Assembly: GCF_900110455.1 (NCBI RefSeq)
Contig: NZ_FOIS01000003.1
Location: forward strand, 699,491 to 763,490
Reading direction: 5' to 3'
Source of the DNA: Natrinema salifodinae
Lineage (GTDB): Archaea; Halobacteriota; Halobacteria; Halobacteriales; Natrialbaceae
Length of the DNA: 64,000 bases
Shown in pieces: positions 1 to 8,088 of the stretch. The number at the start of each line of letters is the position of its first letter. Position 1 is the first letter of the stretch. A model generated the notes under the pieces. The model was not told where the DNA came from. It saw only the letters and a program-made list of their open reading frames with translations, and ran no database searches. Made by a program: the position numbers and the translations under genes.

Positions 1-303
1 CGGCTCGGTCGACGCGGTCGCCTCGCGGATCGAGTCGCCGGCGAAAACCACCGTAGTGCGGAACGATTACTCGCGTCTCGCGCACTCGAATTGGCTCGGG
101 AATCCGCTTCAGGTGCCCATCGGGACGGAGGTTTTATATCGATGGGCAATGTGATCGGTTCTCTCGTCACGACCGACTATCGGCCTCGAGCGCGCTCACA
201 ACCGCCTCGATCGGACCGGGGATAGCCTCGATCGATCCTGGTAATAGACGATTTGCGCGACCGAAACGGATCCCGTCGCGCCGCCGACGGGTCGGAAGAC
301 TTG
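1..303. other. Left-edge region, possible coding fragment of unclear strand
   Basis: Bases 2 to 154 are open in one plus-strand frame and bases 1 to 66 are open in the mirror minus-strand frame. Both readings share the same GC-rich third positions, so base composition cannot tell which strand codes. The minus reading would start at a GTG ending at base 51 and run off the left edge. The plus reading would be the last 50 codons of a gene. I recognise neither product. A TATA-like stretch lies at 131-141. From about 155 to 303 I see no gene. Confidence 0.3.
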
Positions 304-342
304 TGACTCGGTTCCGAGTCAACATAGCGGAAGGGTTATGCC
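304..342 (+). promoter_or_regulatory. Palindrome and TATA-like box before the TraB-like gene
   Basis: Bases 304-311 (TGACTCGG) and 314-321 form a perfect 8-bp inverted repeat with a 2-base centre. A TATA-like stretch (GGTTATG) follows at about 334-340, some 30 bases before the ATG at 369. The spacing suits a leaderless haloarchaeal promoter with an operator or activator site just upstream. The binding protein is unknown. Confidence 0.45.
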
Positions 343-368
343 GTTAGTCGCGTATTACCACTCGATCG

Positions 369-1220
369 ATGGCCGAGTCCCCGCCCTTCGCTGACTCGTT
401 CGATGACCCCCGTATCACTCGCCAGTTCTGCCGCCGACTTCCGAACCCGGCCGGCGATCTGATCCTCCTTGGCGTCGTCCACGACCACCCCGCCAGCGTC
501 GCGCGCGTCGAACGCGTCCTCGACCGCATCGACCCGGACGCCCTCGCGCTCGAACTTCCGACCGCCGCCGTCCCGCTGTACCGGGCCTACGCTCGCGACG
601 GCGACGCGGGCGACGCGCCGCCGCGGTTCGGCGGCGAGATGAGCGCCGCAATCCGCGCCGCTTCCGACGCCGACATCGTCGGCATCGACGCCCCGAACTG
701 GTCGTTCTGCCGTCGGCTCGTGACCCGACTGATCGGCGATCGCGTCTCACCCGCGACGGCCAGGCGCGTCCTCTCGGGCCTCGGCGGGGCAACCCGCGAA
801 GCCCTGACCTGCCGCGTGGCCGCGACCTTGACCCACGCGACCTCGATGACCGTCGCCTGCGACGACCCGATCGAGTACGACTGCGACCCCGCCGATCCGC
901 CGACGCGCCAGGCGGCCCACGAGCGGTCCCACGTCGCCGGCGTGCAGGCGCTGCTCGGCAGCGTCGGTACGGACGATAGCGCCCTGGCCTACCGGGACGA
1001 GACGCGCGAGCGGTGTATGATCGATCGCCTCGAGGCGCTTCGATCGGAGCCGGGCGACGTCGTCGCGGTCGTCGGTATCGACCACTTAGAGCGGCTCGCG
1101 ACGGGTCTCTCGGAATCGAAAGCGAACCCGGACGCGGAAGCGGAACCTGTCGTGGAAACGGACGCGGAAGCGGAACCGGATGCAGAAGCGAAAACGGACG
1201 TGGATGCGGAAGCGGCGTAA
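369..1220 (+). CDS. TraB/PrgY-like domain protein
   Basis: This is a 283-residue protein. The N-terminal part contains LLGVVHDHPASV followed by a helix and ALALELP, which resembles the opening of the TraB/PrgY/GumN fold (a strand with a conserved His, then an acidic strand end). A late VVAVVGIDHLERL segment fits the closing strand of that fold. The last 35 residues are a degenerate Asp-Ala-Glu repeat encoded by repeated GACGCGGAAGCGGAA-type units and are probably disordered. No membrane segment is evident, unlike longer archaeal TraB proteins. The family's biochemical role is unsettled (peptide pheromone shutdown in enterococci), so no substrate is proposed. The start is the ATG that follows the promoter at a leaderless distance. 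Confidence 0.7.
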   Translation: MAESPPFADSFDDPRITRQFCRRLPNPAGDLILLGVVHDHPASVARVERVLDRIDPDALALELPTAAVPLYRAYARDGDAGDAPPRFGGEMSAAIRAASDADIVGIDAPNWSFCRRLVTRLIGDRVSPATARRVLSGLGGATREALTCRVAATLTHATSMTVACDDPIEYDCDPADPPTRQAAHERSHVAGVQALLGSVGTDDSALAYRDETRERCMIDRLEALRSEPGDVVAVVGIDHLERLATGLSESKANPDAEAEPVVETDAEAEPDAEAKTDVDAEAA

Positions 1221-1288
1221 GACCGATTTTTCGGCGATAGCGGAGAACAAGATCCGGCATCGCCAGTATCGGAGGCGCTATTGTGCCG

Positions 1289-1603
1289 TCAGCGGCGAGC
1301 GGGCGGTTCGATCAGGATCTCGCCGTCGCCCCTGATCCGCACGTAGTGATCGTTGACGACGAACGAGAGCGTGCCGCCGCTACGGGGTGTGCCGTCGTGG
1401 CGCGGCCGAAAGAGCGCGTCCAGCGCCTCGGGATCGACGGTGTCGTACAGCGAGACGCGGCTATCTGTCACGTCGACGCCCATACAGTCGGCCAGCGCGT
1501 GGATCACGGTCGTACTGAGCGCGGCCGGTCCGTCGGGATCGTGAGCGGCGCGATACAGGGGTGGAGAGCGAGACTGCGAAGCGCGGGGCGGGTGTCCGTT
1601 CAT
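1289..1603 (-). CDS. HalOD1 output-domain protein
   Basis: This small protein of 104 residues matches the halobacterial output domain HalOD1. It has a helix with VIHALADCMGVD, then SLYDTVDPEALDALF, then a strand pair ending SFVVNDHYVRIRGDGEILIE. HalOD1 domains occur alone or at the C-terminus of haloarchaeal response regulators and are thought to give the output of two-component signalling, although the mechanism is not established. No receiver domain lies next to it, so it is a stand-alone copy. The N-terminal 20 residues are low complexity and the true start could be slightly inside. Confidence 0.8.
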   Translation of the reverse strand: MNGHPPRASQSRSPPLYRAAHDPDGPAALSTTVIHALADCMGVDVTDSRVSLYDTVDPEALDALFRPRHDGTPRSGGTLSFVVNDHYVRIRGDGEILIEPPARR

Positions 1604-1838
1604 AGCTGTTCGTCTCCTCTCACTCTCTGTTTGAAGACCAAAAACGTAATCGTTGGTTACCGGTCGATCCGTCGGATCGAGCGACTATACCGACGAAATC
1701 GGCGAAAGTCGTCTCGACGCGGACGGAACGCGACGTCGTCGGTCAGCCGCGCGGCCGTATCACCGACGCTGACCCGCGCCGGAACCCTCTCCGTGTGTCG
1801 ATGTCTGCGGAGAGCCGTCTTGCGCGTTCACGCGCCCG

Positions 1839-2174
1839 TCACCGCCGTAGCGTCGAGATACAGTTCCAACAGTACGTAAACGTCTGGTCGGCCTCGTTTC
1901 GCACGCCGCAGTGGGGACATCGCATCGTCTCCCCATCGAACTCCAGGTCGTGATCGTCGTCCGCCTCCGCCTGGTCGGCGTCGCCGAGGTCGTCGGACGC
2001 GCGGGGATAGCGGTCGGGGCCAGGCGACGACTGAATGCCGGCGCGGTTGGGATCGGCGAGCGACGGCGCGCGCTCTCCGTCCTCGTCGCGCCGGGCGTAC
2101 AGGTAGTACAGTAACAGATGAAGGAGCGCGAACAGCGCCACGTACCCGATGAGCCAGCCCCAGAGCTCCATCAC
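1839..2174 (-). CDS. Membrane-anchored zinc-ribbon protein
   Basis: The protein has 111 residues. One N-terminal membrane segment (residues 4-27, LWGWLIGYVALFALLHLLLYYLYA) is followed by an acidic linker and a C-terminal zinc ribbon with CPHC near residue 85 and CWNC near residue 103. This is a widespread haloarchaeal architecture of unknown function (I recall it as DUF7577-like). The ribbon should face the cytoplasm if the N-terminus is outside. Its neighbours give no functional hint. Confidence 0.75.
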   Translation of the reverse strand: MMELWGWLIGYVALFALLHLLLYYLYARRDEDGERAPSLADPNRAGIQSSPGPDRYPRASDDLGDADQAEADDDHDLEFDGETMRCPHCGVRNEADQTFTYCWNCISTLRR

Positions 2175-2275
2175 CGTGTGATACGTTCTCGAACCACTTG
2201 GATATTCCCCGACTTACGTCGCGGTGACAATCAGGGAGGGGAACGTGTCCGATACCCGTCAGCGGCGAGCGGGAG

Positions 2276-3175
2276 TCAGCGGGGCGGCTGGAGGTCGCGA
2301 CCGAATTCGTCGAAGACGTCGAGATCGTCGGGCAGATCGTACTTGATGTGGCGCTCTTCCTGACGGTTGATACCCGCCTCCTCGATCGGTGTGGCGACGT
2401 CCTCCCAGCCGGGCTTGATCTTGACGCTTTTGGCGGGCATACCGACCGCGATGTGGTGGGCCGGGATGTCGTGCTGGACGACGCCGCGGGCCCCGACGAT
2501 GGAGTTCTCGCCGACCTTGTTGCCCGCCTGAACCATCGAATCGTAGGTGAGGCGGACGTCGTCCTCGACGGTCGTGTGGTAGTTTCGGACCTCGGTCTGG
2601 TCGACGACGTCGTGGTCGTGGCTGTAGACGTGGACGCCGTCGGAGATCGAAACGCGGTCGCCGATGGTGAGTTTCCCGCGGTCGTCGAGGTGGACATCGT
2701 CGTGGACGACGGTGTTGTCCCCGATCGTGATGTTGTGGCCGTAGGTGAAGGAGATCCCCTTGAAGAAGCGGCAATTGTCACCGCACTCCTCGAAGAGGTG
2801 ATCGGCGAGCATCCGGCGGAATCGGAGCGCGAACTCGACGTTGTCCGCGATCGGCAGGCTGTCGAACTGCCGCCAGAGCCACTGGAGGTGCTTCGAGCGG
2901 CGGAACCGCTCTTCGTCCTTCTCGGCGTAGTACTCGCTTTCGAGGGTCGTGTTACAGGGGTCGTAGCTCTGCAGGCGGACGCGCTCGGCCGTCGAGACCG
3001 AGTCCCCGTTCTGCCAGCGCTCGTAAGCTTCACGGTCGCCCGAGAGGTCGATCAGGACGTCCTCGACGACCGAACAGGTGTCCTCGTCGCTCGAGAGGCG
3101 TCGATCGACCTCGTCGATGAACTCGCGCATTCCCGCCTCCGCCTCGTCGGGGAGCGAGACGTACCGCTTTGTCAT
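2276..3175 (-). CDS. Left-handed beta-helix acyltransferase
   Basis: The protein has 299 residues. After an N-terminal helical region of about 120 residues, hexapeptide repeats run through ISFTYGHNITIGDNTVVHDDVHLDDRGKLTIGD, the fold of LacA/NodL/WbbJ-type acetyltransferases. The usual active-site His falls in the HVYSHDHDVV stretch. The family moves an acyl group, usually acetyl, from CoA to a sugar or similar acceptor. The long N-terminal extension is typical of a haloarchaeal subgroup with no known acceptor. The gene stands alone on the minus strand, so the substrate cannot be inferred from context. Confidence 0.85.
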   Translation of the reverse strand: MTKRYVSLPDEAEAGMREFIDEVDRRLSSDEDTCSVVEDVLIDLSGDREAYERWQNGDSVSTAERVRLQSYDPCNTTLESEYYAEKDEERFRRSKHLQWLWRQFDSLPIADNVEFALRFRRMLADHLFEECGDNCRFFKGISFTYGHNITIGDNTVVHDDVHLDDRGKLTIGDRVSISDGVHVYSHDHDVVDQTEVRNYHTTVEDDVRLTYDSMVQAGNKVGENSIVGARGVVQHDIPAHHIAVGMPAKSVKIKPGWEDVATPIEEAGINRQEERHIKYDLPDDLDVFDEFGRDLQPPR

Positions 3176-3361
3176 ACCCGGTGCATACTGCCCCGGACCT
3201 GATAGTGGTTCTGCTATGGGCTCGACTACAAATTGGACGGTTTACCGGTGAATAATCGTCATTCCGACCGCATCTACTACCGGTGTATACGCTAGAAGAC
3301 ACACATCTCAGCAATAAATCCGTGAATGTGAACCCGATGACCGCTTCGCCGGGCTACGCTG

Positions 3362-3720
3362 TTACCAATCGATCGAAATTTCGATGTTGTCGCCGCTGGT
3401 ATTGTTCGACGGGAACTCGTAACATTCGACCTCGTAAACTGCTTTTTCTCCGCTGTCGAGTTGGCCGTCGAATTGGACGCCGTCGTCGTCGACTTCGAAG
3501 TAGACGATCTCGCCCTCGCGGTGCCCGATGGAGGTGCTACTACAGTCCCTCGTTCGACGTAGAACTCGACTTTATCCAGCATGTTACCGGTGTTTTCGAT
3601 GGTAAGCATGTAGTCGTTATTTGCTGCGGCAGTTCCCGATGCACCGAGAATACCCGCGCCGGCTAGAGTCGTTACTGCACCTTTCTTCAGGACGGAACGT
3701 CGATTCAATCGTTTCGACAT
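3362..3720 (-). pseudogene. Tat-secreted small protein, frameshifted
   Basis: The first 55 or so codons give a clean twin-arginine signal (NRRSVLKKG, a hydrophobic stretch, then AAA) and a short mature start ending VEFYVERG. The reading frame is then lost. Adding one base to the G run read from 3548-3546 restores a sensible product that continues with EGEIVYFEVDDDGVQF and ends NIEISIDW at a TAA at 3364-3362. The run is CCC on the plus strand where CCCC would keep the frame. This is either a recent 1-base deletion or a sequencing error. The product would be an exported beta-rich protein of unknown role. The AT-rich upstream DNA suggests acquired material. Confidence 0.75.
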
Positions 3721-4023
3721 TGCATACAGATAGTTGACAGTAATAAATGTAGTACTGGTAGATAAAGAATAATTTTCCCCGATAGTAATCTATATGTATG
3801 AGATATTACCAAAACTATTGACCGCGTAGTTGCAGAAACGACACGGGGAAATCGATCCGCGTTCGAATCCGTCGAACGATTCAGTCTTGTCCCACGTGAG
3901 ACGTGAAATGAATCGATCTCAAATCGGTAGCAGGGAGACGTCGAACCATCTCAAGCGACGTTTCCAAGAGCCGAACTCCGTCCGAGGAGAGAGTTGCCCG
4001 TGACCTGCCGTTATCGAGAGTTC
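3721..4023. other. AT-rich intergenic region
   Basis: This 303-base stretch has no gene I can support. Bases 3721-3840 are much richer in A and T than the surroundings and include a TATA-like TTTATTA, read on the minus strand at 3741-3747, correctly spaced for the secreted-protein gene starting at 3720. The rest is ordinary intergenic sequence. A GTTCGAATCC at about 3866 looks like a tRNA T-loop but has no pairing arms. Confidence 0.5.
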
Positions 4024-4233
4024 TCATTCGTCGCTGGCGTGCCACTTGACGAGAATCAACGCCGGAAGCGACAGGGCACCGATCAAAAGGAGCCCGGCAA
4101 CCACGATCGTTCCCGTCGTCACTCGATGCGGGCTGACCTCGAGTTTGGTCGCGGCAAGCGGCAGAAGCACAACCATGGCGAGTACGACGCCGAGAAGCGC
4201 CCGGCTAGTGGTCGTGCGATAGACGCTATCCAT
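4024..4233 (-). CDS. Small two-segment membrane protein
   Basis: The 69-residue protein has two clear hydrophobic segments (about residues 12-30 and 42-62) joined by a short polar turn, KLEVSPHRVTTG, and ends in a charged tail. The layout suggests a small membrane protein with both ends on the same side. I do not recognise a family. It lies convergent to the gene at 3720 and divergent from the aldo/keto reductase. Confidence 0.55.
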   Translation of the reverse strand: MDSVYRTTTSRALLGVVLAMVVLLPLAATKLEVSPHRVTTGTIVVAGLLLIGALSLPALILVKWHASDE

Positions 4234-4384
4234 ATTCAGTATCCGTAGCGCCTGCCCAAGAACGATTCGACTCCTCCCGTCGGTACCGCCGATGCAGTGA
4301 CTCCTCGTCCAGCACCGAACCCGTTCGCATCAACCGACCGGGCGTTCCGTTCACCATAAGTTCCCCCGCTACGAAGGGCCGCGT

Positions 4385-5536
4385 ATGCAATACAGCGAAC
4401 TGGGCGACTCGGGAGTCGAGGTCAGCGAGGTCGGCTTCGGCGCCTGGACAGTCGGAACCGACTGGTGGGGGGACCGCTCCGAGGAGGACGCGATCGAGAT
4501 GCTCCAGTACGCCGTCGACCAGGGTATCACCTACTTCGACACGGGCGACGTCTACGGCCACGGCCGCAGCGAGGAACTGGTCGGCCAGGCGCTGTCCGAA
4601 GTCCGCGACGAGGTCACGATCGCGACCAAGGTCGGCTACGACTTCTACAACAACCCGCAGGCCGGCCACGGCGAACTCCCCAAGGAGATGGAGCCGGCGT
4701 ACCTCCGCGAGGCCGTCGAGGAGAGCCTCGATCGGCTCGGCGTGGACTCCGTCGACGTCCTTCAGCTTCACAACGCCGACGTCGAAGAGATCACGCCGGA
4801 CGTCCTCGAACTGCTGGACGAACTCGAGGAGGAGGGGAAGATCGACGCCCGCGGCGTCGCGCTCGGGCCGTCCATCGGCTGGCTCGCCGAGGGCGACTTC
4901 GCGATCGAGGAGGAGTTCGACTCCGTCCAGCTCGTCTGGAATATGCTCGAACAGGAGGTCGGCAACCACTTCCTCGAGACGATCGAAGAGACGGGCTCCG
5001 CGACGAGCCTGATCCCCCGCGTCCCCCACTCCTCGGGGATCCTCAACGAGCAGGTCACGCCCGACACCGAACTCGGCGAGGGCGATCACCGCGGCTTCCG
5101 CCCCGACGAGTGGTACGAGACCGGCTGGGAGAAACTCGAAAAGCTGCGCTTCCTCGAGCGCGCGGAGCCACGGTCCGCGGACGGTTCGAGCGGGCTGCGA
5201 GGCGATGAGACCGCCTCGAACGAGACGGCAACGCCGTCTCGCGGCCCGCGAGAGCGCGACGGCGAGCGCACGATGGGCCAGGCGTCGATCGCCTGGTTGC
5301 TTTCTCACGAGCCGGTCGCGACCGTCACCCCAACCTTCCGGACGAAAGACGACATCGACGAGTGGGCGGCCGCCAGCGACGTGCCGAAGCTCTCCGCGGA
5401 GGAGCTGGCCCGCGTCGAGGAACTCTACGAGGACGACTTCGGCATCGACCGCGACGACGGGATGGACTCGCTGCGTACGTCCGTCGACGGCGAGGACATC
5501 GAGGCGGCGGGCCTGGACAAGCTCGCAGCCGACTGA
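4385..5536 (+). CDS. Aldo/keto reductase with a 36-residue insertion
   Basis: The 383-residue protein is an NADPH-type aldo/keto reductase barrel. The catalytic set is visible as D52, Y57, K82 and H129 (FDTGDVYGHG, ATKVGY, LQLHNAD). The C-terminal cofactor region (QASIAWLL, VTPTFRTKDDIDEW) is also present. The enzyme should reduce an aldehyde or ketone, and the substrate is unknown. Residues 260-295 come from a 108-bp insertion that keeps the frame. Removing it joins FLER directly to TMGQ, the usual family sequence. The insertion sits on the surface just before the cofactor-binding segment, so the enzyme may still work. Confidence 0.92.
   Translation: MQYSELGDSGVEVSEVGFGAWTVGTDWWGDRSEEDAIEMLQYAVDQGITYFDTGDVYGHGRSEELVGQALSEVRDEVTIATKVGYDFYNNPQAGHGELPKEMEPAYLREAVEESLDRLGVDSVDVLQLHNADVEEITPDVLELLDELEEEGKIDARGVALGPSIGWLAEGDFAIEEEFDSVQLVWNMLEQEVGNHFLETIEETGSATSLIPRVPHSSGILNEQVTPDTELGEGDHRGFRPDEWYETGWEKLEKLRFLERAEPRSADGSSGLRGDETASNETATPSRGPRERDGERTMGQASIAWLLSHEPVATVTPTFRTKDDIDEWAAASDVPKLSAEELARVEELYEDDFGIDRDDGMDSLRTSVDGEDIEAAGLDKLAAD
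5162..5269. mobile_element. 108-bp palindromic in-frame insertion element
   Basis: The same 7-base sequence CGAGCGC ends at 5161 and at 5269, so the segment between is flanked by a direct repeat like a target-site duplication. The element is packed with dyads: CGCGGA/TCCGCG at 5161-5179, a 9-bp stem at 5221-5241 (arm CGAGACGGC, loop AAC) and an 8-bp stem at 5237-5253 (arm TCTCGCGG). Its length is exactly 36 codons and contains no stop, so the host gene stays open. The picture resembles palindromic elements that insert inside Rickettsia genes. No other copy was seen in the window. Confidence 0.7.
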
Positions 5537-5633
5537 TCGGCGCGGACGGCCGACCGGCTGATCGGCGATTGCGTTCCGGTTCGGGTTCAGATTCGAGCCC
5601 AGACTCGGTTCGAGGGGGAGCCGATACCGCGGG

Positions 5634-5903
5634 CTACTCGTCCGGAGACTCCGTAAACCGGAACTCGAGTTCCAGCATGCCGTCCGTTTTCACGTTCACG
5701 CCGCCGAACTTCTCCGAGAGTTGATCGCGTGCTCCCGAACTCGGTTCGACGGTGACCGAGACGCTGTTGCTGTTGGCGTTGTACGAGATGTTGCCGACCG
5801 CGACATCGAACTCGAAGAGGTCCGGAATCTCCTCCCGGAGGCGTGATCGCACGTCGTCGACCTCCGACCGCACGTCGGCCATCTCGTCGTGAAGGGAACT
5901 CAT
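5634..5903 (-). CDS. Small coiled-coil-like haloarchaeal protein
   Basis: The 89-residue protein begins with a charged heptad-like helix (MSSLHDEMADVRSEVDDVRS) and continues with a beta-rich half (VGNISYNANSNSVSVTVEPSSG). I chose the ATG at 5903 over the upstream TTG at 5930 because it begins the helix and gives better codon use. No family is recognised with confidence. The helix suggests it forms dimers or binds a partner. Confidence 0.6.
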   Translation of the reverse strand: MSSLHDEMADVRSEVDDVRSRLREEIPDLFEFDVAVGNISYNANSNSVSVTVEPSSGARDQLSEKFGGVNVKTDGMLELEFRFTESPDE

Positions 5904-6005
5904 TGCCGTGGTAATGCTAGCACCCACCAAACCTTAACGATTTATCCGGCATCTCACGGCCCGTAGCGACCCTCGATCGGCCCGAAGAGGACATCGGGAG
6001 CGGTC

Positions 6006-6255
6006 TCAGGCCGGCATCCGGAGCGCGTACCGGATCGCGAGCAGCCCCAAGAGGAAGGGGACGCCACGTAGAGCACCACGAGCAGGAACGGCACCGCGAG
6101 CGCGAACGCGAACCCGACGGCGATCACCAGCATCGGTCGGCTGTCGTTACGGCGGTAGCCGCGGTAGGCCTGGTAGGCGATGAACGGACCGAGCAGCGCG
6201 CCCCGGCCGTCGGTCGTCTGGACGAACGTCGCGACCGGGCCGAGTCGGCGAGACG
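6006..6255 (-). pseudogene. Degenerate small membrane protein (DUF7521-like)
   Basis: The minus strand encodes GPFIAYQAYRGYRRNDSRPM followed by a hydrophobic stretch, a hallmark of small haloarchaeal membrane proteins that I recall as DUF7521. The frame breaks near 6065. The next frame continues VPFLLGLLAIRYALRMPA and stops at 6008-6006. No start codon with good context is seen upstream, where the sequence merges into the region before the transporter gene. I read this as a decaying gene with at least one frameshift and a lost N-terminus. Confidence 0.6.
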
Positions 6256-6347
6256 GCGCGAAACCGACGGAGCACCGGAGATCGGACTCGACAATCGAAC
6301 ACGGAAGTCACAGTATTGATTACCGATACCTACCGACGACGAGAGAG

Positions 6348-7337
6348 ATGCGTTGGCAATCCACCCTCGAGCGGATCGGTGCGGTCACGAGCAAGTACTT
6401 CGTCATCTGGGTGCTGATCATCGCCCCCGTAGCGCTGTACTCGCCGGGGACGTTCACCCCCATCGCGGACTACATCACGCCGCTGCTGGGGATCATCATG
6501 CTCGGGATGGGACTGACGTTGACTCCCGATGACTTCCGTCGGATCGTCGAGCGCCCGCGGGACGTATTCGTCGGCGCGATGAGCCAGTGGCTCCTGATGC
6601 CGGCGTTCGCATACCTCCTCGTCGCCGTGCTCGGCCTTCCGACGGAGATCGGACTCGGCCTGCTCCTCGTCGGCGCGGCGCCTGGCGGCACCGCCTCGAA
6701 CGTGATGACCTACCTCGGGCGCGGCGACGTCGCGCTGTCGGTGACGATCACCACGGTAACGACGATCGCCGCGCCGCTCGTGATGCCCGCCTGGGTCGTC
6801 GCGCTGGCGGGCGAATCGCTCTCGGTCGGGTTCGCCGATCTGGCCGAGTCGATCGTCCAGGTCGTCCTACTTCCGGTCGTCGGCGGTCTAGTCCTGCGCT
6901 ATCTGCTCGATCGGTACGCGCCGCTCGTCGCGCAGGTCGGCCTGTCGATCTTCCCCGCGGTCAGCGTGGTCGCCATCGTCGCCATCGTCGCGGCCGTCGT
7001 GGGACTCAACGTCGGGACGATCCTCGGCGCCGGCGTGCTCGTCTTCCTCGCCGTGATCCTCCACAACGGCCTCGGTCTGGGGGCGGGCTACGCCGTCGGC
7101 CACGCGACCGGAATGCCCGAGGGCCGAGCGCGAGCGTGTGCGTTCGAGGTTGGCCTCCAGAACAGCGGCCTGGCGGCGACGCTCGCCACGCTGCACTTCA
7201 GCCCCAGCGCCGCATTGATTCCGGCGCTGTTCAGCGTCTGGCACAACGTCTCCGGGCCGGCGCTGGCGACGCTGTTCACGCAACTCGACGACGAGGATTC
7301 GGTCGCGGAGGAGCCGACGGCCGTCGCCTCTGATTAA
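6348..7337 (+). CDS. BASS-family (bile acid:sodium symporter) transporter
   Basis: The 329-residue protein has about ten membrane segments and the family signatures GLTLTPDDFRRIVERPRDVFVG near the start and GAAPGGTASNVMTYLGRGDVALS in the crossover region. Late in the protein, ACAFEVGLQNSGLAATLA matches the second conserved crossover, which contains the sodium-binding residues. BASS proteins import organic acids or sterol-like anions with sodium, and archaeal substrates are often unknown (pantoate and pyruvate are candidates). The ATG at 6348 begins just before the first segment. An upstream in-frame extension is low-quality sequence. Confidence 0.9.
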   Translation: MRWQSTLERIGAVTSKYFVIWVLIIAPVALYSPGTFTPIADYITPLLGIIMLGMGLTLTPDDFRRIVERPRDVFVGAMSQWLLMPAFAYLLVAVLGLPTEIGLGLLLVGAAPGGTASNVMTYLGRGDVALSVTITTVTTIAAPLVMPAWVVALAGESLSVGFADLAESIVQVVLLPVVGGLVLRYLLDRYAPLVAQVGLSIFPAVSVVAIVAIVAAVVGLNVGTILGAGVLVFLAVILHNGLGLGAGYAVGHATGMPEGRARACAFEVGLQNSGLAATLATLHFSPSAALIPALFSVWHNVSGPALATLFTQLDDEDSVAEEPTAVASD

Positions 7338-7469
7338 TCGCGGTTTCGTCAGCGCTGCCGTCGGTCGGAGATCGGTAACCAGCTATTAACTGACCACGCA
7401 ACGTCCTTCGATTCCAGGCAGTGTTCGTGGGATAGGCTTTTACGCCGCGTCGGTGTGCGATCGTGCAGC

Positions 7470-7937
7470 ATGAACGACGTCACCTACGTCCCGAAGGCGT
7501 GCGCCTACATCACCCGCGGGACGGACGAGCTGTTGGTCTTCGAGGGGCCCGGTCACGATGGGCTCCAGATCCCGAAAGGAACGCTCGAGCCGGGCGAGTC
7601 CCCGCGGACGGCGCTGTTCCGGGAGATCCGCGAGGAGAGCGGGCTCGGAACGCTGAACGCGACGCGCCATCTCGCGACCGACGTCTGGACCCGTCGCGAG
7701 CACCCGCCGAAGCGGTACGTCCGCCACTTCTTCCACGCGACGGTTCACGAACCCCGCGATCGGTGGACCCACACCGTCACCGACGGCGGCCAGGAACACG
7801 GCGCCGAGTTCGACTTCTGGTGGGTCCATCCGGCGACTACCGACCGGGCGTTCGCGCTCGATCTCGACGATTACGTTGACCTGCTGCCGTCCGTCAGCGG
7901 GCCCGGAGACGGGGACGTCGCGAGCGTGACGGACTGA
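7470..7937 (+). CDS. Nudix hydrolase
   Basis: This 155-residue protein has a complete Nudix box: G37, E43, and R51-E52-I-R-E55-E56-S-G58 (GTLEPGESPRTALFREIREE). The box binds magnesium and hydrolyses a nucleoside diphosphate linked to another group. Cleaning of damaged nucleotides or breakdown of diphosphate metabolites are both possible. The N-terminal VPKACAYITRG strand and the late FDFWWVHP strand complete the fold. A TATA-like GCTTTTACG at 7437-7445 is set correctly for a leaderless start at the chosen ATG. Confidence 0.9.
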   Translation: MNDVTYVPKACAYITRGTDELLVFEGPGHDGLQIPKGTLEPGESPRTALFREIREESGLGTLNATRHLATDVWTRREHPPKRYVRHFFHATVHEPRDRWTHTVTDGGQEHGAEFDFWWVHPATTDRAFALDLDDYVDLLPSVSGPGDGDVASVTD

Positions 7938-8088
7938 GTCACCCGCCCACCCGCCCACCCGTTCCGCGTCCGCCGCTCGTCACCCGTCAGTCGTCTGGTA
8001 GCCGCCGGTCCGAGCCGCCGACACGCCCGACGGCGACGCCGCGCCCGCCGGCCACAAGAGCTATGTCGATTTCGGCGTGTTCCCGGGT

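Noticed and set aside
2348-3202. A 284-codon plus-strand open frame over the acyltransferase gene
   Set aside because: The hexapeptide repeats on the minus strand are clear; the plus-strand product is a Val/Asp-rich mirror.
3860-3885. A T-loop-like GTTCGAATCC suggesting a tRNA
   Set aside because: The bases either side do not pair into a T stem, and no acceptor or anticodon arm can be drawn.
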